Shown one piece after another: positions 1 to 7,473 of a stretch of DNA of 64,000 nt (positions are counted from its first letter, which is position 1; every line of letters begins with the position of its first letter). The position numbers and the translations under genes are program-made. Location: assembly GCA_964494625.1 (NCBI GenBank), contig CAZBRT010000002.1, positions 558,001 to 622,000 of the forward strand. The letters run 5' to 3'. This DNA is from UBA2784 sp964494625. Its GTDB lineage: Bacteria > Pseudomonadota > Alphaproteobacteria > Micropepsales > Micropepsaceae. The notes beneath the pieces are model-generated. The model was given only the letters and a program-made list of their open reading frames with translations. It did not search any database and had not been told where the DNA came from.

Positions 1-505
1 TCGCGGCGATCAAAGGATCCGGCAGCTGGTCGGGCGTGCCGGGATGAAGCCTGATCGTCGCATTGGTCAGGTCGGCCAGATCACCGTCCGCCCATACGCG
101 ACCGATGCCACCGATCTTGCCCATGCACAGCGCGACGGCAAAACTCGCGGTGTACGAATACTCCGTCACCTCAACGCCTGATGTCGCCTTGCCGCCTTCG
201 CGGGAGGTGTTCTTCTTTTCCCGGAAGTTCGCCGCCCAGATCACCTGACCCGCCACACGGGCGCGGCCACGCACGCGGGGAATGGCTACGCCTTCGGTCG
301 ATGCCTGGATGCGGATGTCGCCCAGACGCGGACCGCTTACGCGTTGCGGTCCGGCAATCGCACTGTCGATATAACCTCCCGCCAGTGATCCGACGGCGCC
401 ACCAATCGCTGCGCCCGAAAGGGTTGCGCCCAGGATCGACAATCCGCTTGGCAGAAGCGCGCTTCCAATAGCGGAGCCGATGGTCGTCAGAACAAGCGTT
501 GCCAT
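1..505 (-). CDS. GTA g15-like tail fibre/baseplate protein (megatron), N-terminal part only
   Basis: The ATG at 505 lies 3 bases past the g14 stop, and 168 codons are visible before the window edge. The first 45 residues are rich in Ala, Gly and Leu with GxxxG spacing, a likely membrane-inserting or packing segment. They are followed by a conserved-looking stretch (GPRLGDIRIQASTEGVAIP) and VRGRARVAGQVIWA, as in the start of phage/GTA host-specificity proteins. In RcGTA this protein is very long (over 1000 residues), forms the baseplate and spike and contacts the recipient surface, so most of it lies outside. Identification rests mainly on position as last gene after g14 plus this N-terminal pattern. 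Confidence 0.8.
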   Translation of the reverse strand, partial: MATLVLTTIGSAIGSALLPSGLSILGATLSGAAIGGAVGSLAGGYIDSAIAGPQRVSGPRLGDIRIQASTEGVAIPRVRGRARVAGQVIWAANFREKKNTSREGGKATSGVEVTEYSYTASFAVALCMGKIGGIGRVWADGDLADLTNATIRLHPGTPDQLPDPLIAA

Positions 506-508
506 CGT

Positions 509-943
509 CTAGTCCGTCACACCGGGAAAACGGAACACATGGGCAAGGCGTCGCAGCCACGCGCGGTCGATTGCCACGCGGGCGACAGCCAGTCCTGAAT
601 GGGCGTGGATCATCATGCCCTCGCTCACGTGGATCGCTGCGTGCTTGGCGGCGCCCCGCTCGCGCATGCGGAAGAGAAGCACGTCACCGGCCGCCATTGC
701 CTTCCTGTCCATCTCGTCCAGATGCCGCCGTGCGGCTTCAGCAAGGCTCTCTCTGCCTGTGCTTTCTGCCCAATCCGCCGCATAGGCAGGCACGGCCTCG
801 GGCTCTTCACCAAAGACATCGCGCCACACGCCCCGCACCAGACCCAGGCAATCCGCGCCAACATTCCTGACGCTCGCCTGATGGCGATAGGGCGTGCCGA
901 TCCAGTTTTCGGCTGCGGCGACGATATCGGCGCGCGTGACCAT
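509..943 (-). CDS. GTA g14-like NlpC/P60 cell-wall peptidase
   Basis: 144 residues, the usual size of the phage/GTA NlpC-P60 peptidase (phage_BR0599-linked family). The catalytic Cys sits in GADCLGLVRG (Cys32), preceded by WIGTPYRHQ, and a His-rich segment (KHAAIHVSEG, then MIHAH) supplies the catalytic His. In RcGTA this tail-tip enzyme cuts recipient peptidoglycan during DNA delivery. Its ATG overlaps the g13 stop by one base (TGATG), so the two are probably translationally coupled. Confidence 0.9.
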   Translation of the reverse strand: MVTRADIVAAAENWIGTPYRHQASVRNVGADCLGLVRGVWRDVFGEEPEAVPAYAADWAESTGRESLAEAARRHLDEMDRKAMAAGDVLLFRMRERGAAKHAAIHVSEGMMIHAHSGLAVARVAIDRAWLRRLAHVFRFPGVTD

Positions 944-1827
944 CAGCGTTTGCCGCCGTCATTGCGGCCGCCCTTGCGCGGCGTGACTGCTATCCAGTCA
1001 TTGCCGGGCATGAAGGGGAAACCACGGAAATTCGCACCATTGGCAAAGCGCTCGCGGCAGGCTTCCCATGTCTTCGTACAGCCTGCAGTCACGGCAAAGG
1101 CATCGCCCGCGATCGGCAATGCGGGCAGATCGCTCCAAAGCCGGAAGGAAGCCGTGCCCGCATTCAAGCCATGGCTCCGCACCTCGGACTTGCGGCCGGC
1201 ATTGGCGCCACTTGTCCACGACAAGACACCGCCATCGAACTTTCCCGATATATGACTGCCAAGGCCGCTTGCCGAAAACTGGCGGCGCGAAGATGCAATC
1301 GTCACCGTGCCAATACCGCGAAAGGCGGGGGCCAATAGATCAACTCCGCAACGCGCATCACCAAGCTCCGCGTCACACAGATGCTGATAGGTCCGCCCGA
1401 TGGTTTGCGACAGGCGATGCGCAAGGCCGCGCAACTCGGCGACAAACGCGATGCCTTCGCGACGCACCTCACCCAACTCGCCCGTGCGCAGGATGATGCG
1501 GTCGCCGGGCGCCTGCCAATCGGTCAGAAAAAGTTCCACGCGCGCCGCATCAAAGAGACGGTTCTCCAGCGCGTCCGCGCTCAGGCCATCATGCGCAATG
1601 GCACCGGCAAGCTCGCTGTCACTGACGGCAAGGCCAAGCGGGCTCTCGACCGCCGACGCATCAAGGGCGGCCTCTGCGCGATAGGTCACGCCGCCGATCG
1701 CAAGATCACGGTCGTGTTCGGTGAAACCCAAGACCAGGCCATCGGATCGCGTGATCTTCACACAGCGCGCAAATGTCGTGACACCGCCGTCAAGGGCGGC
1801 CTGCATGGCGGGTGGAATGGTCTTCAC
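943..1827 (-). CDS. GTA g13-like baseplate hub protein (DUF2163)
   Basis: 294 residues. The N-terminal half carries the DUF2163 pattern (TRSDGLVLGFTEHDRDL), and the C-terminal fifth has the diagnostic CTKTWEACRERFANG then FRGFPFMPG, typical of the phage_BR0599 family. In RcGTA this is the tail hub, joining the distal tail ring to the baseplate. It sits between g12 (4-base ATGA overlap) and g14 (1-base overlap). Two Cys in the C-terminal motif are conserved in the family; their role is not evident from sequence. Confidence 0.9.
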   Translation of the reverse strand: MKTIPPAMQAALDGGVTTFARCVKITRSDGLVLGFTEHDRDLAIGGVTYRAEAALDASAVESPLGLAVSDSELAGAIAHDGLSADALENRLFDAARVELFLTDWQAPGDRIILRTGELGEVRREGIAFVAELRGLAHRLSQTIGRTYQHLCDAELGDARCGVDLLAPAFRGIGTVTIASSRRQFSASGLGSHISGKFDGGVLSWTSGANAGRKSEVRSHGLNAGTASFRLWSDLPALPIAGDAFAVTAGCTKTWEACRERFANGANFRGFPFMPGNDWIAVTPRKGGRNDGGKR

Positions 1828-2459
1828 GGCAGCCGCAGCTCGACCAGCGGAATGGCGGGGGCCTCACCGGCGCGAAAGGCCGCCAGATTGATGTCGAGCC
1901 GGTCCGTGTCAAAACGCACAGGCACGTCAAAGTGAAAGCCTGCGGTCACCTCAAGCCCAGCAGCAGGTGCGGTCGCAAGTGTCACAAGTCCCGTACCGGT
2001 ATCGACGCTGAAAGCGCCCGGCGCCAGGGTGACGCCCGCGACGGCCAACTTCACGCTTCCCGTCACCGGCTTTGCGATGGGCCGCACAAATGTATGCGGC
2101 GCGGCGCCATAGGTCTTGCTCAGCTGAAACCCGACTGCCGCGCCATCGCCGGTGCCGAGCAGCTGGTCAAGCGCATTCGTCTCCTGTCCGGGTGGGCAGG
2201 ACTTGAAATCGGCATGGTCCTTGAAGCGGAAGCCGTGCAATCGTCCGCGCCGCGCCTCAAAGAAGGCGATGAGCGCGTGCAGATCATCAAGCGATGCGAT
2301 GCCGGAACCCGCATCATAGCGCCGACGGCTCGCCGACCAATGCGTGTTGCGCTCCTCGTGGCCGCTGGCCAGCGTCACGATCTGTGTGCGCCGCTCCGGC
2401 CCCCCCTGTGAGCCAAAGGCAACGGACAGGGGGAAGTTCACTTCGTGAAAGCTTGTCAT
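1824..2459 (-). CDS. GTA g12-like distal tail protein (DUF2460)
   Basis: 211 residues from the ATG at 2459 (MTSFHEVNFPLSVAFGSQGG); the reading frame is open further upstream, but that part has no family character and would run into g11. The pattern GPERRTQIVTLASGHEERN followed by a Trp-Ser-Arg-Tyr-like stretch and FFEARRGRLHGFRFKDHAD is characteristic of the DUF2460/TIGR02217 family, the ring protein at the end of the GTA tail tube. Placed between the tape measure gene (10 bases away) and g13. Confidence 0.9.
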   Translation of the reverse strand: MTSFHEVNFPLSVAFGSQGGPERRTQIVTLASGHEERNTHWSASRRRYDAGSGIASLDDLHALIAFFEARRGRLHGFRFKDHADFKSCPPGQETNALDQLLGTGDGAAVGFQLSKTYGAAPHTFVRPIAKPVTGSVKLAVAGVTLAPGAFSVDTGTGLVTLATAPAAGLEVTAGFHFDVPVRFDTDRLDINLAAFRAGEAPAIPLVELRLP

Positions 2460-2469
2460 GCCGGCGCCA

Positions 2470-3036
2470 TCACAGATTGCGGCGGCTGCGGGCAAGGGCC
2501 CGCGCCATGGCAGCGGCGATCTGCCCCTCGCCGCGCAGGAAGCCACTGGCATCCGGCGTGCTCACATTGACTGTCACGCTGGGTCGGATGGTTGACGCGC
2601 GCGCCTGCGGCTCAAGCGGCGCAATTGCCCCCGAGGCTCCGGGCACGAACATTTCCGGCCCGCGCTCACCCACCAGATAGGCGCGGCGGGGTGAAACGGG
2701 TCCGCCGCCCGCGCGTGCGCCGCCAAATCCGGCATTGCCGATGATGTCCTTGGCAAAGGCGATCAACGGGTCCGTCACGAAACTGCGGATGGCAAGACGG
2801 GCAAGGTCAGCGATGATCGCATCGACCATCTTGCCGAACGAGAGTTCGCCGGTCGATGCGGCGCGCACCAGCGCATCCTCCACATTGCCAAGGCCCGAAC
2901 GGAAGGCGCGTTCCAGAAAGCGCGCACTGTTCGCGGCCGGTGCCGCCAGCGCTTCCAGCCGCTCGCCGGCGGTTCCAAGCGCGCGCAACAGGGGATCGAT
3001 GTTGGCGGCAATGTCGATGCGGACTGCTTCGGTCAT
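2470..3036 (-). CDS. GTA g11-like tape measure protein
   Basis: 188 residues. The C-terminal half contains the classic small-tape-measure signature: a Gly/Ala-rich hinge, GGPVSPRRAYLVGERGPE and then MFVPGASG. The N-terminal half is Ala/Leu-rich and predicted helical (DPLLRALGTAGERLEALAAP), as expected of a protein coiled inside the tail tube. It is very short compared with phage tape measures (often 600-1500 residues) and near RcGTA g11 (a little over 200), consistent with a short GTA tail. The start overlaps the end of g10.1 by 4 bases. Confidence 0.85.
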   Translation of the reverse strand: MTEAVRIDIAANIDPLLRALGTAGERLEALAAPAANSARFLERAFRSGLGNVEDALVRAASTGELSFGKMVDAIIADLARLAIRSFVTDPLIAFAKDIIGNAGFGGARAGGGPVSPRRAYLVGERGPEMFVPGASGAIAPLEPQARASTIRPSVTVNVSTPDASGFLRGEGQIAAAMARALARSRRNL

Positions 3037-3221
3037 GCCGCGCCGCCCGATGTTCCCGCCAGCATGGCGTCAAGCTCCGTGCGGGTGAGCGCGCCGGATG
3101 GTGTGCGTTGCGCAATGAGTGCGTGCCATTCACACACGCTCATGCGCCAGAACACTTCCGGCGCGATGCCGAAAGCGTTGTTGGCAACGCTGAGGGCGAG
3201 CTGCCACTCATCCCGGCGCAT
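3033..3221 (-). CDS. GTA g10.1-like tail assembly chaperone (TIGR02216 type)
   Basis: 62 residues from the ATG at 3221 (MRRDEWQLALSVANNAFGIA). The frame is open upstream to 3332, but that extension lies inside g10 and looks non-coding, and TIGR02216-type proteins are about 60 residues. The family pattern of an early PxxFWRMSxxEW motif is present (APEVFWRMSVCEWHAL). It starts 14 bases inside the end of g10. In phages such paired small genes before the tape measure encode tail assembly chaperones, often linked by frameshifting; here they are separate overlapping genes. Confidence 0.75.
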   Translation of the reverse strand: MRRDEWQLALSVANNAFGIAPEVFWRMSVCEWHALIAQRTPSGALTRTELDAMLAGTSGGAA

Positions 3222-3522
3222 GATTTGCCCCCAATCCGGCGGCCTCAAAACTCTCCGCGATGGCAGCAACGGCACTTGTGATGTCCACGCGCATTGTCGC
3301 CAATTCCTCATCGGCCACGGTGCTGCCGCCACCGCGCATGAGCGCGCCCAGGATCGCCGTGATGTCTCGCGCGCGCAGTGATTTCATCGCGGATGCGAAA
3401 CCCGAAAGCCCCTCGCCGCCCAACGCGCTCTCGATTTCGGCCAGTGCGCCAAGGGTCAGGCACAAGGTCGCCTGCTTGCCGCCGATCATCAGGCTCACTT
3501 CGCCACGCATGGCATTCACCAT
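3208..3522 (-). CDS. GTA g10-like tail assembly protein (GTA_TIM family)
   Basis: 104 residues from the ATG at 3522 (MVNAMRGEVSLMIGGKQATL), 4 bases after the g9 stop. An upstream in-frame start would overlap g9 by about 80 bases and add a Ser/Pro-rich non-conserved leader. The pattern of a short beta-rich start, then LCLTLGALAEIESALG and a long helical segment matches the small GTA gp10 family. In RcGTA structural work g10 and g10.1 are assigned as tail chaperones not kept in the particle; that role is inferred by position. Confidence 0.75.
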   Translation of the reverse strand: MVNAMRGEVSLMIGGKQATLCLTLGALAEIESALGGEGLSGFASAMKSLRARDITAILGALMRGGGSTVADEELATMRVDITSAVAAIAESFEAAGLGANHAPG

Positions 3523-3526
3523 GGCT

Positions 3527-3937
3527 TCAGGCGGCGGCAAAGGCGATGGCGCCGGCGGAGTCGAGCGCGATCGTGAAACTGACTTCGCCATCGTGCTCAC
3601 CTGCATATTCGATCCGGCGGATGTGGAAGGGTCCGGTCAGCGTGCCGAAATCAGGGATCACCAGCTGGAAGGAAGGGATCGTCTCGCCGAAATAGGCCGC
3701 GCGCAGAAGCTCGTCGGATGCCGTATCCTTGAAGATGCCCGCGCCCGAGAGCGAGACGCTGCGAACGCCCGCACCGGCCAAAAGCTCGCGCCAGGCGCCA
3801 GAGCTGTCAGCATTGGTGATGTCAACGGCGCCTGCTTCCAGCGTCAGGCTGCGCGCGCGCAGGCCGGCGATGGTGGCATAACTTCCCGGCCCGTCTGCGA
3901 TGCGCAGCAGCAGGGCCTTTCCCTTCTGGGCAGCCAT
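3527..3937 (-). CDS. GTA g9-like major tail (tube) protein, TP901-1 family
   Basis: 136 residues, the standard length for GTA tail tube proteins. Begins MAAQKGKALLLRIADG and contains the TP901-1/TIGR02126 hallmarks: an early ITNADSSGAWRELLAGAG stretch and a late DFGTLTGPFHIRRIEYAG strand pair. These proteins stack as hexameric rings to build the tail tube. Lies 24 bases after g8 and just before g10. Confidence 0.9.
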   Translation of the reverse strand: MAAQKGKALLLRIADGPGSYATIAGLRARSLTLEAGAVDITNADSSGAWRELLAGAGVRSVSLSGAGIFKDTASDELLRAAYFGETIPSFQLVIPDFGTLTGPFHIRRIEYAGEHDGEVSFTIALDSAGAIAFAAA

Positions 3938-3961
3938 GGTCAGTTCCTTTGCGTGTGTGGA

Positions 3962-4369
3962 TCAGAGGGGCTCGGTTACCGCGCGCAGGCGCACAATGCC
4001 GTGCCAGGTTTCGCCATCACCCAGGCGAAAGGTTTCCATGCCTGCCAGGCGCAGATTGATGAGGCGTCGTGCGGACAATGCCACCGGCTGGTCGTGAAGT
4101 GCGGCGGCGATCTCGTCCATCAGGAGTTTGGCCTCGCGGCGGCCCGCGTAGCGCGACCAGACGTGGATGGTAAGGCCATGTTCGGCACCTGCGTCACTGC
4201 CGGTGCTCCAGTCGCGCGTTTCATCGTCACCGATGGTGATGTAGGGAAAGACCGGCTTCTCCGGAACATCGTCGTAAATCCGCGGTGGCGCGCCCGCAAA
4301 GCTGCGCACGCCTGCATGTGCCGCCAGGGCACCGGCAATCGCGGCCTGCAGGGCAAAGCTTCCGGTCAT
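3962..4369 (-). CDS. GTA g8-like tail terminator protein (DUF3168)
   Basis: 135 residues from the ATG at 4369 (MTGSFALQAAIAGALAAHAG). Upstream in-frame sequence overlaps the two preceding genes and is not conserved-looking. DUF3168 features: early PRIYDDVPEKPVFPYITIG, then a strand HGLTIHVWSRYAG and a late WHGIVRLRAVTEPL. DUF3168 proteins cap the tail tube at the head-proximal end. Its start overlaps the stop of the preceding 60-codon gene in an ATGA. Confidence 0.9.
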   Translation of the reverse strand: MTGSFALQAAIAGALAAHAGVRSFAGAPPRIYDDVPEKPVFPYITIGDDETRDWSTGSDAGAEHGLTIHVWSRYAGRREAKLLMDEIAAALHDQPVALSARRLINLRLAGMETFRLGDGETWHGIVRLRAVTEPL

Positions 4370-4548
4370 TTGTGCAACTCCACCGCAATCCGCATATCCT
4401 TGAGGCGACCGGCATCTTCGGCAGAGGCCTTGTCGTGGCTCTCGCGCAAGGCTTGTGAACGCAAGACCTCGCCCCGCAGCGCCAGCGCTTTTCGCGCCGC
4501 GCGGATTGCCCGCTCCCGCAGCGCCTTTGCCGCGTTGCCCAATTTCAT
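4366..4548 (-). CDS. Small GTA-cluster protein of unknown function (60 aa)
   Basis: 60 residues, strongly basic and probably one long helix pair (KALRERAIRAARKALALRGE). It is tied to both neighbours by 4-base ATGA overlaps: its start lies in the g7 stop and its stop in the g8 start, which is strong evidence that it is translated. RcGTA has no gene at this place, but many HK97-type prophages have an HK97 gp10-like gene (about 130 residues) here. A shrunken gp10 relative is possible; I do not recognise a domain. No signal peptide or membrane segment. Confidence 0.65.
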   Translation of the reverse strand: MKLGNAAKALRERAIRAARKALALRGEVLRSQALRESHDKASAEDAGRLKDMRIAVELHK

Positions 4549-4868
4549 GTGGCCACACCGCGTTCGAGCGAAAGTTCCAGCCGCTCGCGCCTTCCATCGG
4601 GATCGCGTACAGCGCGGATGTTGAAGACCACGCCGCCCGCAGCCGCGCGCATGCCCGCCGTCATCCCCGCGCGGAAGCGGATGGTTGCAATCACTTCAGC
4701 GGTTTCGGTCACGCTCTCGGCAATCACGCTTTCGCGTCCGCGCAGCTCGCGCATTTCGGCCCAGACGATGGCGACGGGATGCCACGTCTCAGCAAATCCG
4801 CCCGCGTCATCGCGCACACGGACGCGGTCATGCAGCTCAAGCCGCGACCGCATGGCTCCGATGCTCAC
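4545..4868 (-). CDS. GTA g7-like head-tail stopper (phage head-tail adaptor)
   Basis: 107 residues, typical of phage head-tail joining proteins (SPP1 gp16/HK97 gp9-like). Pattern: MRSRLELHDRVRVRDDAGGF, a Trp-rich strand (ETWHPVAIVWAEM) and ATIRFRAGMTAGMRAAAGG. In RcGTA the corresponding protein closes the connector after DNA packaging. Overlaps the g6 stop by 4 bases. Confidence 0.9.
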   Translation of the reverse strand: MSIGAMRSRLELHDRVRVRDDAGGFAETWHPVAIVWAEMRELRGRESVIAESVTETAEVIATIRFRAGMTAGMRAAAGGVVFNIRAVRDPDGRRERLELSLERGVAT

Positions 4869-5464
4869 AGCCGCACCTGCCGGAACGGGGCGAGAAGGCT
4901 CGCGATCTGTTGCGCGGTCGCAGCCGACGGACTTGCGCCCGGCTCGCGACGCTCGAAGGCGTCGGCCGCCAGCAGCAGGACCGCCTGACGCAGCGCCGGT
5001 GGCACATCCTCGGCGGCATTGCCGAAGCCCGCGTCATACTCCACCAGCAATGCATTGCGGCTTCGCAAGGCCACATTGGCGATCACATCGGCATTGATCG
5101 CAAGGCGCGCCGGCCGGCTTATCGTATCCGCCTCGATCGCTGCAGGCGACACCACCAGCATCGTTCCGTCGTCACGCACAAAGGACGTGCTCACGGGCTG
5201 CAGCAGCGGCGGACGCGGCAGTTCCACCACAATGTGCGCGCCCTTGCGGGCCGCCTCGATGTCGGAGACATCAAAGGCGGCGCGCAGGCGCGTCGCAGTC
5301 AGCGAGAGGCCGCTCATCGCGGCGATACGGGATGCGGCGGCAGCAATGTAAAGGCTGATGAGGCCGTCTTCGGTCCCATGCTCCACCTTCAGATGCTGCC
5401 GCGCCACATCCAGCGGCACCGGCAGAACGGGCAGCGGCGGCAGCTCTGCAACGCTGATTGTCAC
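4865..5464 (-). CDS. GTA g6-like head-tail connector (adaptor)
   Basis: 199 residues; HK97 gp6-like connector family (TIGR02215/phage_chp_gp8 type). Starts with a Pro-rich segment and PLDVARQHLKVEHGTEDGLI, followed by helices (IAAAASRIAAMSGLSL) and a C-terminal helix (PALRQAVLLLAADAFERREP), which is the family signature. Forms a 12-mer ring under the portal in RcGTA. Start overlaps the capsid gene stop by 4 bases. Confidence 0.88.
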   Translation of the reverse strand: MTISVAELPPLPVLPVPLDVARQHLKVEHGTEDGLISLYIAAAASRIAAMSGLSLTATRLRAAFDVSDIEAARKGAHIVVELPRPPLLQPVSTSFVRDDGTMLVVSPAAIEADTISRPARLAINADVIANVALRSRNALLVEYDAGFGNAAEDVPPALRQAVLLLAADAFERREPGASPSAATAQQIASLLAPFRQVRL

Positions 5465-6750
5465 GACGCGGCGAACTTCATCAGCTTGATGGCATCAAAG
5501 TCCTGGATGCCGCCACCCACGCGCTTGGTCATATAGAAGAGGACATAGGGCTTGGCGCTGTAGGGATCGCGCAGGATGCGCACGCCCGCGAGGTCGACCA
5601 CCAGATAGCCGCGTTCGAAATCGCCGAAGGCAATCGCAAAGCTGTCGGCGGCAATGTCCGGCATGTCTTCAGCCTCGCTCACCGGATAGCCGGCAAGGGT
5701 GGCGGGCGCGCCTGCCGATGCGCCAGGCTGCCAGAGATAATTGCCGTCGGCGTCCTTGAACTTGCGGATGGCGGCCTCGGTGTTGCGGTTCATCACGAAG
5801 CGGCCGCGCGCGCGATAGGCTTGGCGGGTTGAATAGACAAGGTCGATCAGGCGGTCCGAGGGGTTGGATGCGGCAAAGGCACCCGCTGCACCCGAGAGGA
5901 TAAACCCGGTCTTGCCCCATACCCAGCTCGCATTCGCGATCTTCTCGTAGGAGAGAAATCCTTTCGGCTTGTTGGTGCCGTCGCCTGAAACAAAAGCCGT
6001 GCCTTCCTGCTGCGCGAATTCGGCCTGCACTTCTTCGGCAAGCCACTGCTCGATATTGACATAGGCATCGTCAAGCAACGTCTGGGTTGCGGCCGGCATC
6101 GCATAGAGTTCCATCGCCGGAAACTCGAGCAGCTGGAACTGGCCGGTGGTGGTCTGGGGACGCGCCGCCGTCTCGCCCACCCAGCCCGCGTCAAAGCCGC
6201 CATTCGCCACGGGCTTCTTGAGCACGTTTGCGCCGATCTGGCGCACGCGCGAGATCGCACGGATCGGCGAGATGGCCATAAGGGTGCGGTCGATCGCGGC
6301 TTCCGTCTCGGCGGGCACAAGATAGCCGCCGTCGGGATCAGAACCTGCCGACAGCGCCTTCATCTCGAGGCGGGCCAGCTCATGCGTCTCGCCGCGCCGC
6401 ACATAGCGCTCAAATGCCGATTTGCGCTCGCGTGTGGCAAAGTCTCCGCTTTCGCGCGAGGTGCCGCCAAAGGCAGGACGGCGGATCTCGACGGCCAACG
6501 CGTCAAGGGCCGCCTTCTGCTCGGTCAAAGCGCGGTTGATGCGGGAAACTTTGTCGTCGGTCAGCGCGTCAACGCTGTTCTTGCGTTCAAGTTCGTCGAG
6601 TCGGGAGTCGTTTGCCTCACGGAAGGCCTCGAATGCCGTCATCAGGTCGGCGTGGAGGGCGCGCGCGTCGCTCTCGCGGCCCGGCACCTTCATCTCAAGC
6701 GCCTTCGTTTCCGGGGCGCCCATCGCGCCCAGATCATCCGGTCTCATCAT
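5461..6750 (-). CDS. GTA g5-like major capsid protein (HK97 fold)
   Basis: 429 residues. The N-terminal 100 or so residues form a charged, heptad-like scaffold (delta) domain (SRLDELERKNSVDALTDDKV). The mature capsid part starts near ALSAGSDPDGGYLVPAETE, the usual HK97-type junction where the prohead protease cuts. Later hallmarks are ISPIRAISRVRQIG, VGETAARPQTTTG, a P-domain LLDDAYVNIEQWLAEEVQ, and the C-terminal RVGGGIQDFDAIKLMKFA. Assembles the small GTA head. Confidence 0.97.
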   Translation of the reverse strand: MMRPDDLGAMGAPETKALEMKVPGRESDARALHADLMTAFEAFREANDSRLDELERKNSVDALTDDKVSRINRALTEQKAALDALAVEIRRPAFGGTSRESGDFATRERKSAFERYVRRGETHELARLEMKALSAGSDPDGGYLVPAETEAAIDRTLMAISPIRAISRVRQIGANVLKKPVANGGFDAGWVGETAARPQTTTGQFQLLEFPAMELYAMPAATQTLLDDAYVNIEQWLAEEVQAEFAQQEGTAFVSGDGTNKPKGFLSYEKIANASWVWGKTGFILSGAAGAFAASNPSDRLIDLVYSTRQAYRARGRFVMNRNTEAAIRKFKDADGNYLWQPGASAGAPATLAGYPVSEAEDMPDIAADSFAIAFGDFERGYLVVDLAGVRILRDPYSAKPYVLFYMTKRVGGGIQDFDAIKLMKFAAS

Positions 6751-6778
6751 GTGCTCCTTTGAAAGTGGAATTGGGTGG

Positions 6779-7183
6779 TCAGCCGACGGAAGTCACCCGC
6801 GCGCCTGCGATCATCGGAAAGGTGACGACCGAGACTTCCCACAGGTCCACGTCCGTCAGCGTGCGAAGACCCGTATTCCTGTCCGTCCGTCCACGGACGG
6901 TGCGAAAGCCGATGGACAATCCATCCACCGCACCCTGGCGAACCAGCGCCAGCGCTTCGTCCGCGCGGCGGACGCCCGATGCCAGATGGCCGCGCACAAA
7001 GAGGCCGCGGGCATCTTCCTTCAACTCGGTCCAGAGCCCGATCGGTTCGCGCGTGTCGTGCTGCCACAGCATGCGCACCGGCTGCCTGCCGATGTCGCGC
7101 AGCGAGCGGCGGAAGGCGCCTGGCACGATGATGTCACGGCCCGCATCGGGCACGCCGAACAAGGCGGCATAGCCGGCAATCAT
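6779..7183 (-). CDS. GTA g4-like HK97-family prohead protease
   Basis: 134 residues, a compact version of the U35 prohead protease. Candidate catalytic residues are in place: His42 (WQHDTRE), Ser90 (DGLSIGF) and Glu116 (LWEVSVVTFPM). Opens with the family strand IAGYAALFG. It removes the scaffold domain from the capsid protein during head maturation. The ATG at 7183 overlaps the g3.5 stop by 4 bases; no better upstream start exists. Confidence 0.93.
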   Translation of the reverse strand: MIAGYAALFGVPDAGRDIIVPGAFRRSLRDIGRQPVRMLWQHDTREPIGLWTELKEDARGLFVRGHLASGVRRADEALALVRQGAVDGLSIGFRTVRGRTDRNTGLRTLTDVDLWEVSVVTFPMIAGARVTSVG

Positions 7184-7473
7184 GGGTGCGCGTGCCCGGA
7201 TGCCTGGTCGCGCTCGGCAGTTTCAAGCAGCCGGTCAAGCCTTGCTTCGATGCGCACAAGGGAGTCGCGGACAAATCCCGACTGCTCCTCCAGCCGGGTG
7301 ATGCGGTCCAGCATCACAGGCTGGCTCGTGCCCACCTGTTCCAGCGCGGTCAGCCGCTGGCTCGCCGCGCCCGCCCAGATCAGCGCGCCGCCGGTCTGCA
7401 GCAGGATGGCGGATATCAGGGCAATCGGAACCCGCTTTTCCAGCTGGAACGGCATTGCATCCTCCACACTCAC
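7180..7473 (-). CDS. GTA g3.5-like small membrane-anchored protein
   Basis: 97 residues with one hydrophobic segment (about residues 16-37, IALISAILLQTGGALIW) and a C-terminal amphipathic helix with heptads (DRITRLEEQSGFVRDSLVRI), suggesting a coiled coil. Its place between portal and protease matches RcGTA orfg3.5, whose role in head formation is unclear. Coupled to both neighbours by 4-base overlaps. Assignment is by position, size and membrane layout rather than strong sequence memory. Confidence 0.75.
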   Translation of the reverse strand: MSVEDAMPFQLEKRVPIALISAILLQTGGALIWAGAASQRLTALEQVGTSQPVMLDRITRLEEQSGFVRDSLVRIEARLDRLLETAERDQASGHAHP

